Origin: Desulfobacterales bacterium S5133MH16
GTDB lineage: Bacteria > Desulfobacterota > Desulfobacteria > Desulfobacterales > UBA11574
Length of the DNA: 5,412 nt
Assembly: GCA_001751005.1 (NCBI GenBank)
Contig: MAXL01000096.1
Coordinates: 1 to 5,412, forward strand
Direction: 5' to 3'
Below are positions 1 through 5,412 of this stretch, piece after piece (position 1 is the first letter of the stretch; each line of letters begins with the position of its first letter). The notes beneath the pieces are model-generated. The model made no database searches. It had not been told where the DNA came from and was given only the letters and a program-made list of their open reading frames with translations. The position numbers and the translations under genes are program-made.

Positions 1-90
1 ACGCACATAGTCCCAGTACTTCATCAGGAGTAATGCCAGGGCAATGCCTACAAGTGAAAAGGTCAGAATATATTTCATGTACTGTTTCAT
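1..90 (-). CDS. HlyD-family membrane fusion protein, N-terminal start only (partial)
   Basis: Only the first 30 codons lie in the window; the gene runs off the left edge. The visible peptide begins MKQYMKY, has one hydrophobic segment at about residues 7-23 and ends with KYWDYVR. This matches the N-terminal anchor of AaeA/EmrA-type periplasmic adaptors, where a single inner-membrane helix is followed by an aromatic-rich W-x-x-Y stretch leading into a PWTRD-type motif. The start ATG is at 90-88. A purine-rich ribosome binding site (GAAGAGAG) lies just upstream and overlaps the stop codon of the DUF1656 gene, which ends only 10 bp before it, so translation is probably coupled. Family knowledge: the adaptor bridges the inner-membrane FUSC pump to an outer-membrane channel such as TolC. 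The HlyD assignment rests mainly on the FUSC-DUF1656 context, because the diagnostic biotinyl-lipoyl-like domains are outside the window. Confidence 0.75.
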   Translation of the reverse strand, partial: MKQYMKYILTFSLVGIALALLLMKYWDYVR

Positions 91-100
91 TGTTCTCTCT

Positions 101-310
101 TCAAAATGGAATGATTGTACGGCCGTAGAAAACCATAAAAATAATAACCAGGGCAACAAAGACCAGTGGTGGATAAAAGAAATATTTAGATAGGCGATAG
201 GAGTTCAACAACTTGGCAACTCCCATGGCTGTAATTACGCCCAATAGTGATGCAACAAACAGAGGAGGCATATAAATACCGCCCATGTTAAATTCCACAG
301 GTACATTCAT
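101..310 (-). CDS. DUF1656 small inner-membrane protein (AaeX-like)
   Basis: This is a 69-residue protein starting MNVPVEF. It has two hydrophobic segments at about residues 14-36 and 44-65 joined by a short basic loop (LNSYRLSKY). The motifs GGIYMPP before the first helix and YPPLVFVAL at the second are characteristic of the DUF1656 family, and the length matches AaeX (about 67 residues). The reading frame is open back to 391, but I chose the ATG at 310. It has a good GAAGGA ribosome binding site six bases upstream, it lies 22 bp past the FUSC stop, and the family motif begins immediately after it. The longer version would overlap the FUSC gene and add a hydrophilic extension with no family support. 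DUF1656 proteins almost always sit between a FUSC pump and a HlyD adaptor, as here. Their exact role is unknown; a structural or accessory part of the pump is the usual inference. Confidence 0.92.
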   Translation of the reverse strand: MNVPVEFNMGGIYMPPLFVASLLGVITAMGVAKLLNSYRLSKYFFYPPLVFVALVIIFMVFYGRTIIPF

Positions 311-332
311 GGATATTCCTTCTTTAAAATGA

Positions 333-2516
333 TCATGCAAAAACCTCTTCTTCCCAGTGTTTCCAATTGATCTGCTCAGCTGCAGAGGCATATGAAATAA
401 GAGAAAGGCTCAGCCCCTGATAACTGCCTATCAGGCGATACAAATTCTCTTTGTCCTGAGGAGTAGCATTAAGTTGTTTTATACTTTCTGATTTTTCATT
501 GACAATTGACTCTAAGGCTCTGATGTGACTTGTTAACGTTTCTTCCATCTGCTTGGACAATGAACTGTTCAAGTCAGTATAGTAGCCTTGAAAAACGCTT
601 TCTATTCCTTTGCACCATGTAGTAAGTTCTGCTTTTGTCTCATTCAGTATCACTGTTCTCTGATGCAGATCATTCGATTCAAACCACTCATCGAAACTAT
701 TGGAAAGAGCATGAATATTTATTAACAGATCATCTATCACATCGGGAGAATTGTCAGGGAAATCTTTATGGTTGATAGCAGCTGACCATGCTTTAATTTT
801 AGGCGGTAATGTTTTCAATTCATAGCGATGAAATGCTATTTTAAATTGCATCAAAATGGTTCTTTTTTCATAATTTTCTGTTTCCGATGCCATTACTGCT
901 GTTAAAAACTGAGCACTTTTAAAATATCTGCGACTTTGCTTTAAAAATGCCCTTTGCGGCCGGGGCGAATACACAATGTATGAATATATATAAACGCAGA
1001 TATACGTAAAAATACTGGTAAGTGCCATATTCGCACCACTAGTAAAGCTATAGATTTGTTCATTAAACAGCAGGAATTTAGAGCAAATGGCAATGACACC
1101 CACTACTCTTGGCACTCCCTCTAAAAAATAAAATATCATAAACATACAGATAAAGAGGAACCCCCCGAGTTCTACAACACCGGAGAGCATTGGTGTCACA
1201 ATATTGAAGAGCAGCAAAAAAGTGGTAAGAAGAAATAAAGCCGGTATGACCATCATCGTTGTTTTCATCTGAGGGGTCGCCGCAACACCCATGGCAACTG
1301 TCGGCGGAATATATAACCAGAACATATGCCCTGGGGGATTAAAATACACCCAGATACAATACACTATAAAAGTAAAGGTACCGACAAAGAAGAGACTTCG
1401 CAGCATGTCAAGATCTGGAGTTAAACGATCATATATGCTTTTTTGTATTTTTTGAGGAGAGCCTTCTTTTTTACGGACAGATTCATCCATTATATTGTTG
1501 GCACATTTCACTATTTTCCGGCTGAGCTCTGCAATATTCTCGAACTCTTTTTTGCTTGAAGCAAAGGCAAGTTGCTCAAAAGGGCTCAAGCTCTCTAAAT
1601 ATTCCTTATCAATATTTAAAGTTAAGCGTTCATTCTTAAGCTCTCTGCTGCCATTTTGTATAATATCTGCAGCGAGTTCAAAGCGTCTGTTTATATCCCC
1701 TTTATAGGCATCGAGTTCTGGAATGATTTTGTCGATATTAAGATTGCTTAAGCCTGAAAAACTAGTGTCCAGTCTGCTCAAAGATTCTCCCAATTGACCA
1801 GACAGAAGCATAAATTCTTTCCAATACCCAGCGGCTTCCTGTACTTCATATGATTCTGAACCTTTGGCAAAAAAAGCGTGGTTGAGTCCAGTTACAAGCT
1901 GTATTTCCTGCTTTAGAGCCTGTTTGAATGACTTTCTATCCTCCGAGCCAATCAGGCTGAAAATTTGAGCCTGAACAGACGTCAACTTAGTTGATAATCC
2001 CTTTAAAGAAGCAAGATTGGTTTGGGGCCAGAGAAAGACAACTATTACGGTATAAACGACAATTCCAAGTGCGCTTCCAAGAGTCCGGTCAGCCATATTG
2101 GTAAAAATTAGAGCAGATGTCGTATTTGAGGCGGTTAAATAAACAAGCGTACCAAACCCTACTAAATTCCAGAAATAAGCACGCTTTGGATCTCGAATCA
2201 TCATATAGGTAGCAGCCATCATCATGACTGAGGTCATAAAAATAAACAACCAGCGACTTTGAGGGGCAACGGCAAAAATGATCGTAGCAACTATTGCGGA
2301 AGGGATTAATGATCCTAGACGCAAGGCACCATTATGCAATGATTGAGCACCAGGAAATAGTGCAATCTGACCTACTACAAATGGTCCCCAATAGGCATTT
2401 ATCCAGCCAAACTTTAAAATAAAAAGATAGGTAATGCTGAATGCTAAACCTACCTTAATGGCGTATTTAGCCTTCAATGAGAGCTGGAAAGATATTATTT
2501 TTTCTATGATATTCAT
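333..2516 (-). CDS. FUSC-family inner-membrane efflux protein (AaeB/YdhK-like)
   Basis: This 727-residue protein has the duplicated FUSC layout. A first bundle of about six membrane helices (roughly residues 19-163) includes the motif AYWGPFVVGQIALFPG and is followed by a mainly helical soluble region (about 170-370). A second six-helix bundle (about 373-515) contains GHMFWLYIPPTVAMGVAATPQ, and a long hydrophilic C-terminal domain (about 516-727) ends the protein. Family relatives AaeB, YdhK and YccS are about 650-720 residues, so this one is full length. AaeB with AaeA exports p-hydroxybenzoate and related aromatic acids; the substrate here is unknown. The start ATG at 2516-2514 is the only conventional start in frame, because an upstream in-frame stop lies at 2562-2564. 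Its leader (CCATCTTTTT before the ATG) has no obvious Shine-Dalgarno sequence, which is unusual beside the good sites of the next two genes. It is the first gene of a three-gene operon with DUF1656 and HlyD genes and begins just after a terminator. Confidence 0.95.
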   Translation of the reverse strand: MNIIEKIISFQLSLKAKYAIKVGLAFSITYLFILKFGWINAYWGPFVVGQIALFPGAQSLHNGALRLGSLIPSAIVATIIFAVAPQSRWLFIFMTSVMMMAATYMMIRDPKRAYFWNLVGFGTLVYLTASNTTSALIFTNMADRTLGSALGIVVYTVIVVFLWPQTNLASLKGLSTKLTSVQAQIFSLIGSEDRKSFKQALKQEIQLVTGLNHAFFAKGSESYEVQEAAGYWKEFMLLSGQLGESLSRLDTSFSGLSNLNIDKIIPELDAYKGDINRRFELAADIIQNGSRELKNERLTLNIDKEYLESLSPFEQLAFASSKKEFENIAELSRKIVKCANNIMDESVRKKEGSPQKIQKSIYDRLTPDLDMLRSLFFVGTFTFIVYCIWVYFNPPGHMFWLYIPPTVAMGVAATPQMKTTMMVIPALFLLTTFLLLFNIVTPMLSGVVELGGFLFICMFMIFYFLEGVPRVVGVIAICSKFLLFNEQIYSFTSGANMALTSIFTYICVYIYSYIVYSPRPQRAFLKQSRRYFKSAQFLTAVMASETENYEKRTILMQFKIAFHRYELKTLPPKIKAWSAAINHKDFPDNSPDVIDDLLINIHALSNSFDEWFESNDLHQRTVILNETKAELTTWCKGIESVFQGYYTDLNSSLSKQMEETLTSHIRALESIVNEKSESIKQLNATPQDKENLYRLIGSYQGLSLSLISYASAAEQINWKHWEEEVFA

Positions 2517-2533
2517 AAAAAGATGGGCTGATA

Positions 2534-2541
2534 TGGTACCA
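2534..2541. promoter_or_regulatory. Perfect 8-bp palindrome TGGTACCA in the FUSC leader
   Basis: The palindrome lies 18 bp before the FUSC start codon. It has the same GGTA/TACC half-sites as the longer imperfect palindrome at 2565-2578, and the two centres are 34 bp apart (about three helical turns). A second operator half of a repressor-binding region is possible. An 8-bp palindrome alone can occur by chance, so the case depends on the pair. Confidence 0.25.
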
Positions 2542-2544
2542 ATT

Positions 2545-2580
2545 ATTATGATTGATTTATTTCAGGTAGAATTTTACCAA
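2545..2580 (-). promoter_or_regulatory. Possible promoter region of the FUSC operon
   Basis: The operon needs its own promoter in the short AT-rich stretch between the terminator (2590-2615) and the FUSC start. The best -10-like hexamer on the minus strand is CATAAT (2550-2545). No good -35 box lies at the right distance: TTGGTA at 2580-2575 is 24 bp away, and AATTCT at 17 bp is poor. A weak or activator-dependent sigma-70 promoter would fit, but the boxes themselves are not convincing. Confidence 0.25.
2565..2578. promoter_or_regulatory. Imperfect palindrome GGTAGAATTTTACC, candidate operator
   Basis: Twelve of the 14 bases are symmetric, with GGTA/TACC arms around an AATT core. It lies about 50 bp upstream of the FUSC start codon, overlapping the place where a -35 element would be expected. 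It shares half-sites with TGGTACCA at 2534-2541. It may be a binding site for a dimeric regulator of the efflux operon. No family-specific consensus was recognised. Confidence 0.3.
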
Positions 2581-2589
2581 CTGGAGAAG

Positions 2590-2615
2590 AAAAAACATCC
2601 CCTGAAATAGGGGAT
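2590..2615 (-). terminator. Rho-independent terminator
   Basis: Read on the minus strand, a 7-bp perfect stem ATCCCCT/AGGGGAT closes a 5-nt loop (ATTTC). It is followed after one G by six T, then CTTCTCC. It ends transcription coming from the MCE gene and the regulator remnant and insulates the FUSC operon. The plus-strand side has no T-tract, so it works in one direction. The helix-turn-helix reading frame runs straight through this element and stops beyond it. Confidence 0.78.
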
Positions 2616-2631
2616 AAACGGGGGATATAAG

Positions 2632-2649
2632 ACTGCCCTAAGCGGCAGT
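2632..2649 (-). other. Small perfect hairpin upstream of the terminator
   Basis: The arms ACTGCC and GGCAGT form a 6-bp perfect stem around a 6-nt loop. No T-tract follows directly, so it is not a terminator by itself. It lies 16 bp before the rho-independent terminator and may stabilise the 3' end of the transcript. Confidence 0.4.
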
Positions 2650-2709
2650 TCTGGTCTTATTTTGATTGTTTTGCAAGAGATGATATCTCCGGCAACGGCT
2701 GCTGCCTCG

Positions 2710-2991
2710 CTACGGTTGTTGACACCCAGTTTCCGGTAAAGATGTTTCAGGTGAGATTTTACGGTTTCGGGCAAACCGATTGCGAGTATCACTCCAGCCT
2801 GTATAATCACAGGATTTTCCAACCAAATGAACAGTTGAAAATCTCGCTTTTTTCAACCAGCAGGAGAGACCGTAGACAATCAAGCATTGATTACAAAAAA
2901 TTCTTCCCGGCAACAGGTTTACCTTATTCAAATCGACCATTTTTTGACATCTGTCGCACCTAACCGAACGGAAAACCTTGTCTTTCTTCAT
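2710..2991 (-). CDS. Small double-CxxC zinc-ribbon-like protein, probably a disrupted 5' gene fragment
   Basis: This 93-residue frame starts MKKDKVF at an ATG with a strong upstream ribosome binding site (GGGGGGTGAG). Residues 12-15 (CDRC) and 33-36 (CNQC), separated by VDLNKVNLLPGRIF, look like a four-cysteine zinc-binding ribbon. I cannot assign it to a named family. After about residue 45 the sequence loses any protein-like pattern, and from about 2780 this frame overlaps the better-supported LuxR helix-turn-helix frame, so the C-terminal half is probably out of frame. Removing one A from the A6 run at 2848-2853 would join the ribbon to the helix-turn-helix frame, although the HTH N-terminal half would still be imperfect. 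It starts 61 bp after the MCE gene stop on the same strand with no terminator between, so it may be co-transcribed. Alternatives are an independent protein of about 50 residues with an overrun tail, or a spurious frame. Confidence 0.45.
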   Translation of the reverse strand: MKKDKVFRSVRCDRCQKMVDLNKVNLLPGRIFCNQCLIVYGLSCWLKKARFSTVHLVGKSCDYTGWSDTRNRFARNRKISPETSLPETGCQQP

Positions 2992-3052
2992 AGCTCACCC
3001 CCCTACAGGAGCTCGTTGTTGCCGTCAAATCTACGTCTTGAATTTTTCTTTT

Positions 3053-5412
3053 TTATTTTTTTACCTGTTTTCCAGAACCAATTTTCGGGCTCCATTTCAG
3101 CCAGGAATCTTCCGCTTCCCCATACAGGATAAATTTATGTCCGCTTGAAACCGTTTTCCCCATTATATCGTTATCCGGGGTTGCCAGAGAAATACCACCG
3201 GCCATTAAGCCTTCAACTGATTCGGTTGACATACTGAAGCCTGAGAAAATACCGCCACTTACATGAACACCACTGGCATTCCAGAATTTTGTTTGTTCCC
3301 GGATGACCGACACAAAGGGTTTATCAATGATGACGTTTAACAAAACCTTCTGAAAAGTAGGTGAAAGACGAATCCCGGTTATCTCACCGACCTTTACCTT
3401 TCGATAATAGACATGATCACCTGTTTTCAGCGAAAAAAGATTCTCTGTTTCCAGGACAATATTCAAACCGGGGCGTTCGTCAATTATTACCGGTTCTTCC
3501 TTTAATGCGGTAAACTCAACACGCCCCTTTCCCGCTCCAGGGGCAATTGCTATATACGGCCCACCGAGAAGGGTGTCCAGATGCTGGGTTCCTGTCAGGC
3601 TGAACTCCGGACGCACCAGCCAGAAATGAGTTTTGTCCTTTAAAAGGGTGCCGGATTGTCGTTCCAGCATTGCATCGACAGTAATCGTCTCCATATTTTT
3701 TTCGTAATGAACTCTGGTTACCTCGCCGATTTCAACACCATGATATTTGACCAGCACTCCTTTCTTCAATCCGTCAGTCCGGCCAAAATGTATGGTGATT
3801 TTAACCCGGTCGCTGTTGTCCGCGGCTTCATAATCATCATACAGAGGAAACACCTTTTCTTTGGCAGCTGTTTTGCCTTTTCCCGGAGTGTAGAACGCTA
3901 CCCCTCCGGCAATAATAGTTTCCAGAGAACCGGTTTGAATTTTAACACCGGAAAGACTTGCATTTACCTCAATACCGCTCAGGTTATAAAATTTGGATGT
4001 TGTTTTCACAAGGTTGGCATACTCTTTTTTTACGACTCCGGTCAGCAAGACATCTCCCTGCTTTGCCCGTAGCTTGAACCCGATAATTTTCCCCACTGTA
4101 ACTTTCTTGTAGAGTATCGGTGATCCTTTATCAATGGAACCAAGATCCCGTGCTGTTAGCTTAATTACCCGATCACCCGGGTTGACCGGATCGCTGTTTT
4201 CAGCAGCTGCATAATCCTCATACAGAGAATAGACCTGGTTCTTGACAGCTGGTTTTCCTTGTTCAGGGGTGTAGAAAGCAACCCCTCCGGCAACAATCGT
4301 TACCAGTGATCCGGTATTGATCTTAATACCGGACAAATCGGCATCCACATCAACACCACTGAAGTTATAAAACCTGGATGTTGTTTTCAGCAGACCTGCA
4401 TATTGTTTGCTGATTACACCGGTCAATAGGACATCATCCTCTTTTTGGCGCAGCGTGAATCCGGTAATTTTACCCACTTCAACTTTCCTGTAGAGAATAG
4501 GTGAACCCACCGTTATGGAACCGAGATCCTTTGTGGTCAACATGATTCCAAAATCACCTGCTTCAACTTCTTTCTTCTGCCGGGGAGGGCTTTCGTTCTT
4601 TACCGTAAAATGGTCTTTAAATGCACCTTCACCGGGAACGAAGGTGATATAGGATCCCGTGACAATGGTCTCAAGATTACGAATCTTCATGAGAGAGATT
4701 TCCGGTCGAATCAGATAAAATACCGTCTCTTCTCTAAGAATGGTTTCAGCCCGGGGGTCAAGAAGAACATGGGCTGTGACAGTATGATTTTTGTCTTTGT
4801 TGATGTCAAATTTCTGTATGATACCAAGCTCCATCCCCCTGTATATAATTTTGGTTACCCCCTGTTTCATTCCTTCACCACTTGCCAGTTCCAGGGTCAG
4901 GGGGATGCCGTACTCTGCCGCCGCAAAATCGTCATAAAGGGTGAAGAGTTGGCCGTTTTCCGCCTGCGGGCTATCCGTAATTGCTGCAGGAGTCTGCATC
5001 ATAATGCCACCCCGGAAAATTGAAGCCAGGGAGGCGATCTGAACCTTCAAACCAGTTATTCCACCGGAAATGGTTATACCGCTGGCATTCCAGAATCTGG
5101 TATCTTTTTTGACCAGGTTCTGATATTCCGGTTTGATGTAAAAATCGATCAGTACAGTATCATCGCCCTGAAGAGCATATTGCTGAACCGAGCCAATCTG
5201 GATATTTTTATGATATATCCCGGAGCCTCTTTGCAGAGAGTGTAGAACTTGCGCGTGGAGTTTCAGGTGCAGCCCCGGAGCATATTCCGAAATAGGTGGT
5301 TTATGAGGTAGTGCGATAAATTTCCGTGACGGTTTGTCTGATGTCCCGGGTTGCAGGCCGATATAACTGCCGGACAGCAGGGTGTCGAGTCCGGTTATTT
5401 TTCCGGCTTCAA
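3053..5412 (-). CDS. Multi-MCE-domain (MlaD/PqiB/LetB-like) lipid transport protein, 5' end missing
   Basis: The frame is open from the right edge to a TAA at 3055-3053, giving 785 visible residues; the N-terminal membrane anchor lies outside. MCE domains on visible numbering: a tail (1-26), then six complete domains at about 44-141, 169-260, 286-382, 414-509, 535-626 and 648-745. Each has the G-x-x-(I/V)-x-Y-(R/K/H)-x-(V/I/M)-x-(I/V/L)-G core. Two types alternate irregularly: one ends in RPE(I/F)SL...LxT(L/I)(L/V)xGxYI...PG, the other in F(W/Y)NxSG...GG(I/V)...TP. Linkers carry the PqiB/LetB signature LYDD(F/Y)-A-A. The C-terminus (FILYGE...WLKWSPKI) also matches this family. E. coli PqiB has three domains and LetB (YebT) seven; at least seven are present here. 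Such proteins form hexameric tunnels across the periplasm for lipid traffic. An in-frame TTG at 5050 is not a real start, because it falls inside an MCE domain. No PqiC-type lipoprotein gene follows. Confidence 0.95.
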   Translation of the reverse strand, partial: EAGKITGLDTLLSGSYIGLQPGTSDKPSRKFIALPHKPPISEYAPGLHLKLHAQVLHSLQRGSGIYHKNIQIGSVQQYALQGDDTVLIDFYIKPEYQNLVKKDTRFWNASGITISGGITGLKVQIASLASIFRGGIMMQTPAAITDSPQAENGQLFTLYDDFAAAEYGIPLTLELASGEGMKQGVTKIIYRGMELGIIQKFDINKDKNHTVTAHVLLDPRAETILREETVFYLIRPEISLMKIRNLETIVTGSYITFVPGEGAFKDHFTVKNESPPRQKKEVEAGDFGIMLTTKDLGSITVGSPILYRKVEVGKITGFTLRQKEDDVLLTGVISKQYAGLLKTTSRFYNFSGVDVDADLSGIKINTGSLVTIVAGGVAFYTPEQGKPAVKNQVYSLYEDYAAAENSDPVNPGDRVIKLTARDLGSIDKGSPILYKKVTVGKIIGFKLRAKQGDVLLTGVVKKEYANLVKTTSKFYNLSGIEVNASLSGVKIQTGSLETIIAGGVAFYTPGKGKTAAKEKVFPLYDDYEAADNSDRVKITIHFGRTDGLKKGVLVKYHGVEIGEVTRVHYEKNMETITVDAMLERQSGTLLKDKTHFWLVRPEFSLTGTQHLDTLLGGPYIAIAPGAGKGRVEFTALKEEPVIIDERPGLNIVLETENLFSLKTGDHVYYRKVKVGEITGIRLSPTFQKVLLNVIIDKPFVSVIREQTKFWNASGVHVSGGIFSGFSMSTESVEGLMAGGISLATPDNDIMGKTVSSGHKFILYGEAEDSWLKWSPKIGSGKQVKK
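3809..4177 (-). repeat. Internal MCE-domain duplication, second copy
   Basis: This 123-codon unit (GDRVIKLT through YDDYEAADNSD) repeats the unit at 4190-4558 with a constant offset of 381 bp (127 codons) and no gaps. By hand count about 74 of 109 compared residues are identical, far more than between other domains of the protein. Stretches such as GGATGTTGTTTTCA and ACCCCTCCGGCAA are conserved at DNA level. It points to a fairly recent in-frame tandem duplication of one MCE domain plus its linker. Confidence 0.85.
4190..4558 (-). repeat. Internal MCE-domain duplication, first copy
   Basis: This 123-codon unit (GDFGIMLT through YEDYAAAENSD) is the N-terminal partner of the copy at 3809-4177. 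Both copies carry the pieces LGSI, GSPILY, VLLTGV, KTTS and AGGVAFYTP at identical spacing. A 12-bp (four-codon) non-repeated linker encoding PVNP separates them. Confidence 0.85.

Larger units (their letters stand above)
2574..2822 (-). pseudogene. LuxR-type helix-turn-helix remnant
   Basis: The frame contains IGLPETVKSHLKHLYRKLGV and then NNRSEAAAVA (about 2694-2780). This is an excellent match to the second half of a LuxR/GerE DNA-binding domain: recognition helix ETVKSHL, then the KHLYRKLGV turn and the final helix. The first half is missing in this frame. The residues before it (NPVIIQAGVILA) do not align cleanly with the expected LTPREREVL...G.SN.EIA pattern, the spacing is a few residues off, and the frame meets a TGA at 2855-2853 just upstream. 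The only available start is a TTG at 2822 with no ribosome binding site. The frame also runs through the terminator at 2590-2615 before stopping. I infer a decayed regulator; a sequencing error near the A6 run at 2848-2853 is an alternative. It may once have controlled the neighbouring efflux operon. Confidence 0.6.

Noticed and set aside
311..391. N-terminal extension of the DUF1656 protein from a start at 391
   Set aside because: It overlaps the FUSC coding end, is hydrophilic, and lacks family similarity; the ATG at 310 has a good ribosome binding site and the expected family N-terminus.
2597..2649. Transcription attenuator or riboswitch formed by the two hairpins
   Set aside because: A second ATCCCCC stretch at 2620-2626 can compete for the AGGGGAT arm, but both pairings leave a stem before the T-tract. 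I see no conserved aptamer and no leader peptide, and a plain terminator explains the site.
2840..2860. Programmed -1 ribosomal frameshift at the AAAAAAG sequence
   Set aside because: In the ribbon frame a -1 slip leads into a third frame that soon meets TGA, not into the HTH frame. The frame phase for a canonical A-AAA-AAG slip is also wrong.
2992..3020. Hairpin AGCTC/GAGCT masking the ribosome binding site of the cysteine-ribbon frame
   Set aside because: The stem is only five pairs with a 12-nt loop and no extension, too weak to claim regulation.
3809..4558. CRISPR-like or mobile-element direct repeats
   Set aside because: The 369-bp repeats stay in frame inside one gene and encode whole MCE domains, so domain duplication explains them. 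There are no inverted termini, transposase or spacer structure.
4610..5023. Plus-strand open frame of 137 codons opposite the MCE gene
   Set aside because: It is antisense to well-supported MCE domains, has no recognisable domain or ribosome binding site, and its composition is that of a shadow frame. The same applies to plus-strand frames at 3656-4072, 2887-3132, 2742-2963 and 1495-1707.
3053..5050. A complete 665-residue MCE gene starting at 5050
   Set aside because: The codon at 5050 is TTG inside an MCE domain (...GGITG-LKVQ...SL..I), and the same frame continues open with MCE sequence to 5412. The gene is 5'-truncated by the window instead.

Overview
All recognisable genes in this window read on the minus strand, so the biology runs from right (position 5412) to left (position 1). 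The gene content is envelope transport: a multi-domain MCE lipid-transport protein, then a short region with a disrupted regulator, then a three-gene FUSC / DUF1656 / HlyD efflux operon. These families are typical of Gram-negative bacteria. The moderate to low GC content would fit Desulfobacterota or a marine gammaproteobacterium, but the sequence alone does not fix the taxon.

Region 3053-5412 is the 3' part of a long PqiB/LetB-type gene with six complete MCE (MlaD) domains and the tail of another. Its 5' end lies outside the window. Two consecutive domains (3809-4177 and 4190-4558) are a clear internal tandem duplication. Such proteins are thought to form a tunnel across the periplasm that carries lipids between the inner and outer membranes.

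Region 2574-2991 holds two fragments in different frames. One is a small double-CxxC (zinc-ribbon-like) reading frame with a good ribosome binding site. The other is the recognition-helix half of a LuxR-type helix-turn-helix with no intact N-terminal half. The best reading is a decayed or frame-disrupted regulator. A rho-independent terminator (2590-2615) closes this segment and separates it from the next operon.

Region 1-2516 is the efflux operon. A 727-residue FUSC-family protein (AaeB/YdhK-like) is followed by a 69-residue DUF1656 (AaeX-like) membrane protein and the first 30 codons of a HlyD-type periplasmic adaptor. Spacings are 22 and 10 bp, and both downstream genes have purine-rich ribosome binding sites. 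By analogy with AaeXAB this set exports aromatic acids or other small organic molecules; the substrate cannot be read from the sequence. Two GGTA/TACC palindromes in the short leader (2534-2541 and 2565-2578) are candidate operators.

I found no RNA genes, CRISPR arrays, insertion sequences or clear riboswitches. I do not see a convincing new system. The most notable points are the regulator remnant, the duplicated MCE domains and the palindrome pair.
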